64,000 bases of DNA, from positions 1,196,501 through 1,260,500 of the forward strand of contig NZ_CP066369.1 in NCBI RefSeq assembly GCF_016406305.1, given 5' to 3'. The position numbers were made by a program, and so were the translations under genes. This DNA is from Shewanella putrefaciens (GTDB lineage Bacteria > Pseudomonadota > Gammaproteobacteria > Enterobacterales > Shewanellaceae). The first letter of the stretch is position 1; the number at the start of each line of letters is the position of its first letter. The notes under the pieces are model-generated. The model did not search any database and had not been told where the DNA came from. It saw nothing but the letters and a program-made list of their open reading frames with translations. Positions 49,987 to 60,039 of this stretch are shown piece by piece.

Positions 49987-52900
49987 TTACCCCGCTTTTA
50001 CGACTAATTCTGGGTTTGATTGCTCTAACTTGAGCAGATCTGCAACCGCAATATTTTTAGGTTTAACTAATACAAAGCAATCCAACCAGTTACCAAAATC
50101 ACTCAGGATCATCTTGGCATGCTCACTGCCCGTTTCGGCGACATGCTCTTCAATTAAGCCTTTCAAATGTTGTTGATGGATCGGGGATTCCAGCTTTTGA
50201 GTATCGACAAGCTCAGTGTTCACACGGCGATTAAAGCGGCCGAATTGGTCGAACACATAGGCAAAGCCGCCCGTCATTCCCGCGCCGAAGTTCACCCCGG
50301 TTTTTCCAAGCACAACCACAATGCCGCTGGTCATGTATTCGCAGCCGTTATCGCCAAGCCCTTCGACCACGGCAATCGCACCTGAGTTACGCACCGCAAA
50401 ACGTTCGCCCGCTTGGCCGGCGGCGAAGAACTTGCCGCCCGTCGCGCCGTAAAGGCAAGTGTTACCGACAATGGCGCTACGCTCGCTTTGGAATGGACTA
50501 CCCAGCGGTGGATAAATCACTATCTTACCGCCAGACATGCCTTTACCTACGTAGTCGTTGGCATCACCGCAGAGTTTTAACTCAAGCCCTGGGCTGTTCC
50601 ATACACCAAAGCTTTGACCAGCACTGCCATTAAAGCTCAGCTTAATCGGTGCCTTAGTGCCTTTCACGCCGAGTGTGCTCGCGATATAACCCGACAGTCT
50701 TGCTCCCACTGAGCGGTCGGTGTTATTGATGCTGTAAGCGGCATCGAAAGATTCGCCCTTATCGACAGCACTTTGGCACTCGTTGAGCAAATGTTGATTG
50801 AGTAGCCCTAAATCTGCGGGTGGATTGGTTTCCTGCCAAGTACGGGCTGTGCTGGCTTTGACCTTAGGCTGATACAGGATCGGCGCTAAATCGAGTCCGC
50901 GTTGCTTATCGGTTTGGCCTTCTAAGGTATGTAGCCACTCACTACGGCCCACTAAGTCTTCAAACTTACTGACCCCAAGGGTCGCCATCCACTCGCGGAC
51001 TTCCTCGGCGACAAACTCAAAGTAAGTCATCACTCGCTCTGGCAGGCCGTGGTAGTGGTTGTCGCGCAGGTTTTTATCTTGAGTCGCCACGCCAGTCGCG
51101 CAGTTGTTCAAGTGGCAAATTCTCAGATACTTACAGCCAAGGGCGATCATAGGCACAGTACCAAAACCAAAGCTTTCGGCGCCTAATAACGCGGCTTTAA
51201 TCACATCGGTGCCAGTTTTTAGGCCGCCATCGACCTGCAGACGAATTTTATGACGTAGACCATTTTCCACTAGGGATTGATGCACTTCGGCTAACCCTAG
51301 CTCCCAAGGGCTGCCTGCATATTTCACTGAGGTGATTGGGCTGGCACCTGTGCCGCCGTCATACCCTGAAATCGTGATCATATCCGCATAGGCTTTGGCC
51401 ACGCCGGTGGCGATAGTGCCTACACCGGGTTCAGACACAAGTTTCACTGAAATCAGCGCTTTAGTGTTGATTTGTTTTAAATCGAAAATCAGCTGGGCTA
51501 AATCCTCGATAGAGTAAATATCGTGGTGTGGCGGTGGTGAAATCAGGGTCACTCCGGGGCGCGCGTGGCGCAGTCCGGCGATTTCAACGCTGACTTTATG
51601 GCCGGGTAGTTGGCCACCTTCTCCGGGTTTTGCTCCCTGGGCGACTTTAATCTGCAACACATCGGCATTGACTAAGTAGTGCGCCGTGACGCCAAAGCGT
51701 GCCGAGGCAATCTGTTTAATCGCAGAGTTGCGTTCCGTATTAAAGCGGCGTGCATCTTCGCCGCCTTCACCTGAGTTAGAGCGGCCGCCTAAGCGGTTCA
51801 TCGCAATGGCTAATGCCTCATGGGCTTCTGGGCTTAAGGCGCCGATGCTCATGGCCGCGCTATCAAAGCGAGGATAGAGTTGTGATGCTCCTTCGACCTT
51901 AGCGATATCGATTGCTGTTTGTGTGCCCTTGATACCGATTAAGTCGCGCAGTGTGGCAATAGGGCGATTGTCGACGAGTTCAGCGAATTTTTTATAGGTC
52001 GCGAAGTCTTTGTCTTTCAATGACGCCTGCAAAGTGTTGACCACATCAGGGTTAAAACAGTGGTATTCACCGCCTTCAACATATTTCAGTAAGCCGCCTT
52101 GAGGCAGTGCTACGTGGGCGCGGTAAGCTGCCTTATGCAGTAGCGCTTGATCCTGGGCGATATCGGCAAAGCTTGCGCCTTCGATACGGCTTATTACGCC
52201 CTTAAAGCACAGTTCAATCACATCCTTGGCAATGCCTATGGCTTCAAATTGCTGGCTACAGCGATAAGAACCCACAGTGCTGATGCCCATTTTAGACATG
52301 ATCTTACGCAGACCCTTTTCAATGCCATAGCGGAAGTTCAGCATCAAGGCCGTGGTATCGCTAAGATCATGGCGCTTCGCGAGATCTGAAATTGATTCAT
52401 ACACTAAATACGGATAAATCGCCGTAGCCCCAAAGCCGAGCAGTACGGCAAAGTGGTGTGGGTCCCGCGCAGATGCGGTTTCAACAATGATGTTGGTGTC
52501 GCAGCGCAGGCTCTTATTGACCAGCATTTGTTGCACCGCACCTACCGCCATTGCCGCGGGGATGACTTGTACAGACTGACCAATTGCGCGGTCAGATAGA
52601 ATTAGCAATGTGGTGCCGCTGCGGGCTAAACGCTCGGCTTCTGAGGTGATGCGACGAATGGCGTTTTCGAGCCCTTCCTTCGGATCGTAATTTAAATCGA
52701 CGATATTGGCGCGATAGTAAGTGCTATCTAGGCCAAGTAACTGATTAAAATCACTGAATAATAAAATTGGCGAGTTGAACATCACGCGATAAGCGTGCCC
52801 TGTGGTTTCATTAAACAGGTTTTGTTCGCGGCCGATACAGGTCGCCAAGGACATCACGTGTTTTTCACGCAGAGGATCGATAGGCGGGTTAGTGACCTGA

Positions 52901-54435
52901 GCAAATTTTTGCCTGAAATAGTCGTACAGTGAGCGAGATTTTTTCGACAATACCGCCATAGGGGTATCGTCACCCATGGAGCCAGTGGCCTCTTCACCCT
53001 GTTTAGCGAGAACCCAAATAACCTGCTCTAATTCTTCGCGGGTATAACCAAATTGCTTTTGATATTGCAGCAATTGCTCGTTACTCAACTCACTGGCACC
53101 GTGTTGCTCTGTGGTGAGTTGCTCTGCTGGGACCAAAGTGCGGCTGTTTTTTGCCATCCATTCTTTATAGGGATGGCGACGCTTAAGATCGTTATCGATT
53201 TCAAAGGATTGGTACAGGCGGCCGTTCAAAGTATCGAGCACTAATAACTCGCCGGGCCCAACACGGCCTTTTTCGATCACTTCATCGGCGGCGTAATCCC
53301 AAATGCCGACTTCGGAGGCTAAGGTCAAAATACGATCTTTAGTGATCACATAGCGTGATGGACGCAGACCGTTGCGGTCAACGGCACAGGCGGCATGGCG
53401 ACCATTGGTCATCACAATACCGGCCGGGCCATCCCAAGGCTCCATATGCATAGAGTTAAAGTCGTAGAATGCTTTTAATTCGTCGTCCATTTCTGGATTA
53501 CTTTGCCAGGCCGGCGGGATCAACAATCGCATGGCACGGTATAAATCCATGCCACCGGATAACAGCATTTCCAGCATGTTATCTAGGGATGACGAGTCTG
53601 AGCCCGTTTCATTCACAAAGGGCGCAGCCTGTTGCAAGTCGGGCAACAGCGGTGAATTAAACTTATAGGCGCGGGCGCGGGCCCATTGACGGTTACCCGT
53701 AATCGTATTGATTTCGCCGTTATGGGCTAAATATCTAAAGGGCTGAGCTAATGGCCATTTAGGCGAAGTATTGGTGGAAAAACGTTGATGGAACAGGCAG
53801 ATAGAACTTTTTAAGCGAATGTCAGCCAAGTCGGGATAAAACGCGGGCAAGTCCACAGGCATCATCAGGCCTTTGTAGACGATCACTTGGCCAGACAAAC
53901 TGGCGACATAGAAGTCTTTGTCGTCGATGATTTGCTGCTCTAAGCGGCGACGCGCCATATATAGGCGGCGCTCCAAATCTTTTTCACGCCAGCCGATAGG
54001 GGCGTTAATCAGCACTTGGTAGATTTGTGGCAGGCTAGCCTTACCGATTTCACCGAGCACATCGGGATTGACGGGGACCTTGCGCCAGCCCGCAATGCTC
54101 AGGGTTTCACGTTCGAGTTCACGCTCAAGGATAAACTTAGCTTGGTCGGCCAATTCATCATCTTGACTTAAAAACAGCATACCTACGGCAAACTTGCGGC
54201 TTAAATGCCAATCATTTTCCGCTGCTATCGCTTCAAAAAACTGTACGGGCAGTTGCATCAATAAACCACAGCCGTCACCTGTGCGACCGTCGGAGGCGAT
54301 ACCGCCACGGTGCTTCATGCGATCGAGGCCATGGATAGCCGTGCGCACGATACGATGGCTGGCTTCGCCATCCATCTGTGCTATCAACCCAAAACCACAA
54401 TTGTCCCGCTCAAAACTGGGATGATATAAGCTCAT
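49987..54435 (-). CDS. gltB: Glutamate synthase large subunit
   Basis: The large subunit has 1482 residues and makes two glutamates from glutamine and 2-oxoglutarate, the main ammonia-assimilation route with glutamine synthetase. The class II amidase opens with Cys13 in ERDNCGFGLIAQ, so a short propeptide is expected. The synthase domain has the FMN barrel (DGGTGASPITSVKYAGSPWE), the 3Fe-4S cysteines in CKYLRICHLNNCATGVATQ, and a C-terminal glycine-rich beta-helix (GNTCLYGATGGKFFAAGQAGE). The divergent neighbour is yhcC, as in E. coli; the gap between holds paired palindromes. Confidence 0.97.
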   Translation of the reverse strand: MSLYHPSFERDNCGFGLIAQMDGEASHRIVRTAIHGLDRMKHRGGIASDGRTGDGCGLLMQLPVQFFEAIAAENDWHLSRKFAVGMLFLSQDDELADQAKFILERELERETLSIAGWRKVPVNPDVLGEIGKASLPQIYQVLINAPIGWREKDLERRLYMARRRLEQQIIDDKDFYVASLSGQVIVYKGLMMPVDLPAFYPDLADIRLKSSICLFHQRFSTNTSPKWPLAQPFRYLAHNGEINTITGNRQWARARAYKFNSPLLPDLQQAAPFVNETGSDSSSLDNMLEMLLSGGMDLYRAMRLLIPPAWQSNPEMDDELKAFYDFNSMHMEPWDGPAGIVMTNGRHAACAVDRNGLRPSRYVITKDRILTLASEVGIWDYAADEVIEKGRVGPGELLVLDTLNGRLYQSFEIDNDLKRRHPYKEWMAKNSRTLVPAEQLTTEQHGASELSNEQLLQYQKQFGYTREELEQVIWVLAKQGEEATGSMGDDTPMAVLSKKSRSLYDYFRQKFAQVTNPPIDPLREKHVMSLATCIGREQNLFNETTGHAYRVMFNSPILLFSDFNQLLGLDSTYYRANIVDLNYDPKEGLENAIRRITSEAERLARSGTTLLILSDRAIGQSVQVIPAAMAVGAVQQMLVNKSLRCDTNIIVETASARDPHHFAVLLGFGATAIYPYLVYESISDLAKRHDLSDTTALMLNFRYGIEKGLRKIMSKMGISTVGSYRCSQQFEAIGIAKDVIELCFKGVISRIEGASFADIAQDQALLHKAAYRAHVALPQGGLLKYVEGGEYHCFNPDVVNTLQASLKDKDFATYKKFAELVDNRPIATLRDLIGIKGTQTAIDIAKVEGASQLYPRFDSAAMSIGALSPEAHEALAIAMNRLGGRSNSGEGGEDARRFNTERNSAIKQIASARFGVTAHYLVNADVLQIKVAQGAKPGEGGQLPGHKVSVEIAGLRHARPGVTLISPPPHHDIYSIEDLAQLIFDLKQINTKALISVKLVSEPGVGTIATGVAKAYADMITISGYDGGTGASPITSVKYAGSPWELGLAEVHQSLVENGLRHKIRLQVDGGLKTGTDVIKAALLGAESFGFGTVPMIALGCKYLRICHLNNCATGVATQDKNLRDNHYHGLPERVMTYFEFVAEEVREWMATLGVSKFEDLVGRSEWLHTLEGQTDKQRGLDLAPILYQPKVKASTARTWQETNPPADLGLLNQHLLNECQSAVDKGESFDAAYSINNTDRSVGARLSGYIASTLGVKGTKAPIKLSFNGSAGQSFGVWNSPGLELKLCGDANDYVGKGMSGGKIVIYPPLGSPFQSERSAIVGNTCLYGATGGKFFAAGQAGERFAVRNSGAIAVVEGLGDNGCEYMTSGIVVVLGKTGVNFGAGMTGGFAYVFDQFGRFNRRVNTELVDTQKLESPIHQQHLKGLIEEHVAETGSEHAKMILSDFGNWLDCFVLVKPKNIAVADLLKLEQSNPELVVKAG

Positions 54436-54567
54436 ACAAAAACCTCCCTAGACCTCAACTAATTACTACTCGGGGAGAAATGTAAAGACTTTCTATAGAT
54501 ATGCACCCGAACCACCCAAATTAGCCTGAGATTCACTAAAGGTCAAACCAAAATTTTGCATAAAATA

Positions 54568-54581
54568 TGGGTATTAATTCA
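54568..54581. promoter_or_regulatory. ARG-box-like site upstream of gltB
   Basis: TGGGTATTAATTCA matches the ArgR consensus TGAATWWWWATTCA at 12 of 14 positions. A clear second box at the usual 3-base spacing is not seen. ArgR regulation of gltBD is described in E. coli. Confidence 0.3.
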
Positions 54582-54611
54582 TGTTTTATACACAAAGTAC
54601 AATTAGCTTAC

Positions 54612-54648
54612 GTTAACGTTAACTGATAAAAATGCTGTATAACGTTAT
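54612..54648. promoter_or_regulatory. Paired palindromes upstream of gltB
   Basis: GTTAACGTTAAC (54612-54623) and ATAACGTTAT (54639-54648) are each self-complementary and share TAACGTTA. The shared cores are 26 bases apart, about 2.5 helix turns. They look like two operators for one dimeric regulator. Confidence 0.4.
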
Positions 54649-55021
54649 GAATAAAAAGAATTTTAAAAATAACGATACTCGTGATTTACTAAAGTGTAAC
54701 ATTGGTGGTGATTGTTTTTGATTTAGAAATAGTGATTTTTATTGCAAATACAGTGGTGATATAAAAATTTAAAATAAGTGAATGGTTATTCTTTTTGGTT
54801 GTGCGTTAAATCACAAAATGTAAATGAAGTGGGAACTGTGGCTCAGGTTATTGCAACTAGCACTGACTATCGAGCAGGAATTTGACTTGTCGCTAAAAAA
54901 CTAAGGTCAGCTTTGTTTACAATAGGATTTTTATTTTGTTTACCCTGCTTTTTTGTTTGCAACTTGCGGTTTTATCTTGGTTATTTTAAATGAAACGATA
55001 TGAAATTCGGCGGATGACGTA

Positions 55022-55951
55022 ATGGGGCTCGATGCATATGTCAACACATTCGGCGCCGTGTGTAAGGCTAAATATGGTGAGAGGTTGCGTAAGCTAACGA
55101 TAGATGCCCAGTTCACTTGTCCTAACCGGGATGGCACCCTTGGGCGTGGAGGCTGCACTTTTTGCAATGTCGCTTCTTTTAGTTATCAGCAAGCGGAAAT
55201 GCTCAGCATCAGTGAGCAGTTAGAACAGGGGAAAGCCCGTTATAAAGAGGCGAAACCTAAACTGAATGCTGATAAATTTATCGCGTATTTTCAGGCTTAT
55301 ACAAGTACCTATGATGAGTATCAAGTGCTGATGGCCAAATACGATGAGGCGGTTAAACACAGTGAGATTGTCGGCCTTTGTGTCGGCACTCGTCCCGACT
55401 GCGTGCCAGATAATGTCTTAGATTTATTAGCGAGTTATCAGCATAAGGGCGTTGATGTGTGGTTGGAGCTTGGGCTACAAACTGCAAACGACAGGACGCT
55501 GCACAAGATTAATCGCGGACATGATTTTGCCTGTTATTCTGATACCGTTTCGCGGGCCAGAAGTCGAGGGTTAAAGGTGTGTACTCACCTTATCTTAGGT
55601 TTACCCGGTGAAACTAGCCTCGATTATATGGCGACACTACAGGCTGTGCTGGCGCAGGGAGTTGATGGTTTAAAGCTTCATCCTTTACATGTGGTTGAGG
55701 GCAGCACCATGGCGAAGGCTTGGCGCGCGGGACGCTTACCCTTACTCAGTATCGAAGAGTATGCCGCGAGCGTTGGAGAGCTTATCCGGCATACACCAAA
55801 AGAGATCATTTTTCATCGCGTCACTGCCTACGCAAAAAAACCAATGTTATTAGCCCCCGATTGGTGCGCCTATCGCTGGGATGGTTTAGTGGCGATTGTG
55901 GATAATTTGCAGCGTTTGGGTGGACAAGGGGATGCATTAGAGGGACGATGA
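55022..55951 (+). CDS. yhcC: Radical SAM protein, YhcC family
   Basis: A predicted radical SAM enzyme of 309 residues. The cluster cysteines are in CPNRDGTLGRGGCTFCN, with spacing longer than the usual CxxxCxxC, as in the YhcC family. It also has GLCVGTRPDCVPDNVLDLL, ELGLQTANDRTLHKINRGH and LILGLPGET. A role in tRNA or other modification is possible but not established. It is divergent from gltB, as in E. coli, and is followed by hptA. Confidence 0.9.
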   Translation: MGLDAYVNTFGAVCKAKYGERLRKLTIDAQFTCPNRDGTLGRGGCTFCNVASFSYQQAEMLSISEQLEQGKARYKEAKPKLNADKFIAYFQAYTSTYDEYQVLMAKYDEAVKHSEIVGLCVGTRPDCVPDNVLDLLASYQHKGVDVWLELGLQTANDRTLHKINRGHDFACYSDTVSRARSRGLKVCTHLILGLPGETSLDYMATLQAVLAQGVDGLKLHPLHVVEGSTMAKAWRAGRLPLLSIEEYAASVGELIRHTPKEIIFHRVTAYAKKPMLLAPDWCAYRWDGLVAIVDNLQRLGGQGDALEGR

Positions 55952-56133
55952 TAGCCACAGCATTTGGCGATGAATGCGACAAATTGACAGTATTTACTTA
56001 TTTAAATGGTTGATTATTTGTTAAATAAAAGTCTTGTTGGACAACAAATGCCGCTATAAGTTGCACAGACAATTTTAGTGGGTATCATGTCATAAACTCA
56101 TGTTAAGCATTGGACTACTTAAGGGGGGCCTAG

Positions 56134-56499
56134 ATGGCCACAGTTGAATTAGAAGCAATCCTAGACCTCAATACTCTGGAACAGTACTGTAGTGCCATTG
56201 GCGCGGGGACATTACTTAAGAGTGTGGTGTTATTTGAGCAATTAATGCCTGAATATGTGGGGAACCTAGTAAAGGCTAACGATGCTGCAGACAAAGATAC
56301 CCTCTGCTCCGAAGCCCATAAATTTAAAGGGGCGGCGGGATCCGTTGGTTTAAAACGCATTCAGCAGATTGCTCAATTACTGCAACACGGCGAAGAAGCG
56401 CGTTGGGATGCAGAACACGGCTCTTGGGTCGCCCAGATTGTTGAGTTTGCCAGTGCCGATTTACAACAACTCAAGTTATTCCTACAGGCTAAGGCCTAA
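56134..56499 (+). CDS. hptA: Freestanding HPt phosphotransfer protein HptA
   Basis: A histidine phosphotransfer protein of 121 residues. The phosphorylated histidine is His62 in CSEAHKFKGAAGSVGLKRIQQ, nearly the same as the HPt domain of E. coli ArcB (HKIKGAAGSVGL). No kinase or receiver domain is attached. In S. oneidensis the Arc pathway uses a separate HptA to pass phosphate to ArcA; this gene fits it by sequence and place. It lies after yhcC where E. coli has arcB, so it looks like the remaining end of an ancestral arcB. An inverted repeat follows the stop. Confidence 0.9.
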   Translation: MATVELEAILDLNTLEQYCSAIGAGTLLKSVVLFEQLMPEYVGNLVKANDAADKDTLCSEAHKFKGAAGSVGLKRIQQIAQLLQHGEEARWDAEHGSWVAQIVEFASADLQQLKLFLQAKA

Positions 56500-56515
56500 C
56501 ATTAGCTTGATTTCC

Positions 56516-56559
56516 ATTGGCGCAGTGATTATTTAAATCTTGAGTTAAGCTGCGCCAAT
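56516..56559 (+). terminator. Stem-loop after hptA
   Basis: ATTGGCGCAG (56516-56525) and CTGCGCCAAT (56550-56559) are perfect complements around a 24-base loop. The sequence after it has only short T-runs, so it is a weak terminator or a 3' protective stem. Confidence 0.6.
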
Positions 56560-56739
56560 TCATCTGTTTCTTTCCCCCCAGCATTGATTAAGTTTGCCCT
56601 AAGTTGACAGTCTTTGTTTGCAAACTATGGAATATCGATTCTGCTCACAGTCCTGATAACTAATGCCAGCCTATTGTTGCTCATTTGTGCTAGAGTAGAT
56701 TTAATTTTCTAATCCATAACCTTAGTGGCAATCGATAAA

Positions 56740-57651
56740 ATGAAAAGCTTACCTAGCCTAAAAAATTTATTTTATTTGGTAAATCTCCATCAAGAACAAA
56801 ATTTTAACCGCGCCGCTAAGGTGTGTTTTGTCAGTCAATCAACCTTATCTAGTGGTATTCAGAATTTAGAAGAGCACCTTGGGCACCAATTGATTGAACG
56901 GGACCATAAGTCCTTTATGTTTACCGCCATTGGTGAGGAGGTCGTGCAGCGCGCCCGTAAAATTCTCACCGATGTGGATGATTTGGTCGAACTGGTGAAA
57001 AACCAAGGCGAACCTATGACCGGGGATATTCGTTTAGGCTGTATTCCTACCATCGCCCCGTTTTTATTGAGCCGAGTGGTACGCCAATGCCAGCAGACTT
57101 ACCCGGCAATGAGTCTATTACTCAAAGAGGATACGACGGAGCGTTTACTCGATGCCTTAGGTAAAGGGGAGTTAGATTTACTTATTCTTGCTCTACCTGT
57201 TGATACCAGCGGTTACCACAGCATGAAGGTGGGAATCGATCCCTTTAAGATGGTGATCCATAAAGATCTCGCGGGCGGCATTCATCAACCCATTGATTAT
57301 CAAGCTTTGCCTGACGAGAGTATCTTTCTCTTACAGAGCGAGCACTGTATTACAGGCCATGCCATTACCGCTTGCCAACTGGGTGATAGCGCTAAGGTCA
57401 ATCCCTTTGCGGCGACGAGTTTGCACACCTTAGTACAGATGGTGAACAGTAAACTCGGAACGACTTTCTTACCTCAAATGGCTATAGATGCGGGTATTTT
57501 AAATGACACCGATTTAGTGGTGATGACACCACCGGGTGAAGCGCCATATCGTGATATCGGCTTAGTCTGGCGACAAACGACCAGTCGTATTTTAACCTTC
57601 CGCACTTTAGGGCTAATGATCCAAAAGCTGCTGGCTAAAGATACGGAATAA
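56740..57651 (+). CDS. oxyR: LysR-type hydrogen peroxide sensor OxyR
   Basis: A transcription factor of 303 residues. The N-terminal winged helix-turn-helix is seen at NFNRAAKVCFVSQSTLSSGIQNLEEHLG (two adjoining pieces). Its sensor domain has two cysteines nine positions apart in EHCITGHAITACQLG, as Cys199 and Cys208 of E. coli OxyR, followed by FAATSLHTLVQMV. These form a disulfide on peroxide stress and switch target genes. I choose the ATG at 56740; a GTG five codons upstream is in frame. It converges with cyaC, with only four bases between their stop codons. Confidence 0.9.
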   Translation: MKSLPSLKNLFYLVNLHQEQNFNRAAKVCFVSQSTLSSGIQNLEEHLGHQLIERDHKSFMFTAIGEEVVQRARKILTDVDDLVELVKNQGEPMTGDIRLGCIPTIAPFLLSRVVRQCQQTYPAMSLLLKEDTTERLLDALGKGELDLLILALPVDTSGYHSMKVGIDPFKMVIHKDLAGGIHQPIDYQALPDESIFLLQSEHCITGHAITACQLGDSAKVNPFAATSLHTLVQMVNSKLGTTFLPQMAIDAGILNDTDLVVMTPPGEAPYRDIGLVWRQTTSRILTFRTLGLMIQKLLAKDTE

Positions 57652-57655
57652 TGGC

Positions 57656-58723
57656 TTAAAGAGGGGAAACGCCAAACACTTCAATCGAGTGTTGTTTTCC
57701 CTTGAGTTTGACGGGCCCTAAGGGGGACAGGCGATACTCACTATTCGGATTATCTAAGCGTCCTGCGAGTGCACCTGAAATTAACATACGTTGCCCGAGG
57801 GGATTACACTGATCTTGCAGCCTTGCTAAGGTGTTGAGTACGTCACTAAAGAAGCTAATTTCCTGTTTTTGCACCCCAACAACAGCCGCTACCACTTGCC
57901 CACAGTGGGCCGCCGCCTTGAACTTAGGCACAAAACCGTAGTGCTCTTCAAAGTAACGTCTTTGCCAACTGAGTTGCTGGCTAAACTCAAAATAGATATT
58001 CATGCAGCGGTCGTGTACTACGCCTTCTTCCAATGGCCAATGGATAAGCACTGCGTCGCCCATATAACGATAAATTTCGGCTTCGTTATTCGTTACTGTA
58101 TCCGAGAGTAAGCTAAAACTGTCTTGAATTAAGCGACTAAAGCGATAATCCCCGAGGGATTCAGCGTGTGTGGTTGAAGCAACCATATCTAAATACAGGA
58201 ATAAACGCTGTTCATAGCGGGGTTTGTGGTATTTACCCAATCCAATGTTGAGCAAAATACGTGGCCCCACCAGGAGTGCCATTTGTTCGACAAAGGCTAA
58301 ACTCACACGCACCACGACTAAATAAACAATTAAGGCTTGAAACGAGGGGCTGTACAGAATATGTGCCGTCAGCATCTGTCTTAAGGTCGACATATGGTTT
58401 TCAATGGCCCACATATTTAAAAACTGGGTCATGTACGCCAAGGTCGTCGCACCTAATAACAGGAATAATCCTTTGAAAATAACTGAAAATATATAGGGTA
58501 GGCGATTAATCGCGCTGAAATCGGCAATCAGGTTTGACATCCAATGCAGGCTACCGAAGATAATCCCCATGTACACTGCAAGTGTCGCGAGATCGGCTGA
58601 GCCTACCGCCCATTGGGGCAGTTCTGGTGATTGTGCATATCGAAAAAACACGAAAGCAGCCATGGCAATCGCCCAAGCTAAAATCGCAAAAAGAAGTTTT
58701 TTCGCTTGTCTACGTGTTCTCAC
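57656..58723 (-). CDS. cyaC: Membrane-bound class III adenylate cyclase
   Basis: A protein of 355 residues: the first 165 residues contain about five membrane segments, then a cytoplasmic cyclase domain. That domain has the metal-binding aspartates in FLYLDMVAST and YRYMGDAVLIHWP, and the transition-state Asn/Arg region DVLNTLARLQDQ. This matches the S. oneidensis membrane cyclase I recall as CyaC, reported to be important for cAMP-CRP control of anaerobic respiration. It ends four bases from oxyR with no visible terminator between them. Confidence 0.88.
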   Translation of the reverse strand: MRTRRQAKKLLFAILAWAIAMAAFVFFRYAQSPELPQWAVGSADLATLAVYMGIIFGSLHWMSNLIADFSAINRLPYIFSVIFKGLFLLLGATTLAYMTQFLNMWAIENHMSTLRQMLTAHILYSPSFQALIVYLVVVRVSLAFVEQMALLVGPRILLNIGLGKYHKPRYEQRLFLYLDMVASTTHAESLGDYRFSRLIQDSFSLLSDTVTNNEAEIYRYMGDAVLIHWPLEEGVVHDRCMNIYFEFSQQLSWQRRYFEEHYGFVPKFKAAAHCGQVVAAVVGVQKQEISFFSDVLNTLARLQDQCNPLGQRMLISGALAGRLDNPNSEYRLSPLGPVKLKGKQHSIEVFGVSPL

Positions 58724-58845
58724 TACTCGATTTTTATCCGAATACGGCCATTACTTCAGGATGCCGTAGTTTATAGAAAATCATCACTAAAGTACCAGTG
58801 ATATTTGTGATCTGGATCAATACAAGTCTATATTGCTACGAAAAT

Positions 58846-59517
58846 TTAACCAAAAACTTTATTTAGTATCATTGCTGTAAAAGCTGTCTTCAAATAGAAA
58901 CCGCGGGGATTGGTCATCTTGAGACTGCCGTCCTCGGCAATGCTTTGGGTCAGAGCCTTACTATTGGCCGCTTTAGGGCGTAGTTGTAATACTTCACCGT
59001 GGCGGGCGGTGAGCTTCTCAACTTTACCTAGGGCGATAAGCTCCATGATTTCTTCCCAATCCTGTTGCAATAAATATAGCTCCTGCGGATCTGGCTCCCA
59101 CAGAATGGGTGTCCCAATTCGCCGCTCACCAACGGGGATTTGCCGTTCTCCCTCGACGGGAACCCAAAGTACCCGTTGCAGCTTGTGGCACACTAAACTG
59201 TTTTGCCAGGTGAGCCCTTCAATGTTGATTAGCGGGGCGACGCATACATAAGTCGTTTCGAGGGGTTTTCCCTGTGTATCGATAGGAATCGTCTTAAGCT
59301 CAACACCTAAATGTAAAAAATCCTGTTCCGGCTTTGAACCCGCTGTCGCCCCTAACTCCATTTCAATTAACTGACCGACCCAACCCTTATCACGTTTAAG
59401 ATCCTTGGGGACGGGAATGCCTCTCTGAGCCGCAATTTGGGCCAAGCTAATGCCCGCCAGCATATGGGCGCGATCGAGTAACTCGGTAAGATTCTGGGGA
59501 GGAATTATGGGTTTCAT
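58846..59517 (-). CDS. mutH: DNA mismatch repair endonuclease MutH
   Basis: A nuclease of 223 residues that nicks the unmethylated strand at hemimethylated GATC sites after MutS/MutL recognition. The catalytic D-E-K set is in [42 protein letters not shown] and the GFYLKTAFT tail are family segments. Length is standard. Its presence implies Dam methylation in this organism. It is divergent from rppH across a 690-base gap; in E. coli mutH and rppH are also neighbours. Confidence 0.96.
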   Translation of the reverse strand: MKPIIPPQNLTELLDRAHMLAGISLAQIAAQRGIPVPKDLKRDKGWVGQLIEMELGATAGSKPEQDFLHLGVELKTIPIDTQGKPLETTYVCVAPLINIEGLTWQNSLVCHKLQRVLWVPVEGERQIPVGERRIGTPILWEPDPQELYLLQQDWEEIMELIALGKVEKLTARHGEVLQLRPKAANSKALTQSIAEDGSLKMTNPRGFYLKTAFTAMILNKVFG

Positions 59518-59704
59518 AGGGGAATTTTACTGAAAAATAAGCGCTTAGCAACAGTGGTTAAAAAGTGAGCTGCAAAATGAATATCTGTACCTTAATCGGT
59601 GATTAAGTTTAACTATATGATTTAAATGATGATATTGAATTGATTTCTATCAGGTAATAAAAGTGTCCAAAGTTACTCTCGGCTTTCCCTTGCGTTCCCC
59701 ACAT

Positions 59705-59731
59705 AGTTATCCACAGATATTATGGATAACT
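59705..59731. promoter_or_regulatory. DnaA box inside an inverted repeat
   Basis: TTATCCACA (59707-59715) is an exact consensus DnaA box. It overlaps the left arm of AGTTATCC (59705-59712) / GGATAACT (59724-59731). Confidence 0.45.
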
Positions 59732-59825
59732 CCTCAAAACCGGCTCTTTAACCCAATAAAAAGTCCAAGTCAATGGTAAAAACTGCGCTAATTTAACCTA
59801 AGTGTGGACAATTTTTTGTGTGTTC

Positions 59826-59834
59826 TGTGTATAA
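59826..59834 (-). promoter_or_regulatory. DnaA box, minus strand
   Basis: The minus strand reads TTATACACA, an exact match to TTATNCACA. A one-mismatch copy, TTGTCCACA, lies at 59803-59811 on the same strand. Confidence 0.4.
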
Positions 59835-60039
59835 CATTGGCACTAATTTAAGAAATAATCACCACAACCTACATGGGTTAAAAAATAACCTTTAATGGTG
59901 TTTTGTGTATTAAACTACAGTGACTTTTATTTATGTATATGAATTTTATGATTTTATATCTTTTTGGGGCAAAGCTGAAAACTAAGCTTAATTGACGTTT
60001 TTTGAACGATCTAACAAGTTCACGGGAGTTTCAAACAGA

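Larger units (their letters stand above)
54436..55021. other. 586-bp AT-rich regulatory gap between gltB and yhcC
   Basis: No gene. It holds an ARG-box-like site (54568-54581) and two perfect palindromes with a common TAACGTTA core (54612-54623 and 54639-54648). These lie 130-215 bases upstream of the gltB start, a plausible place for control of the operon. Confidence 0.5.
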
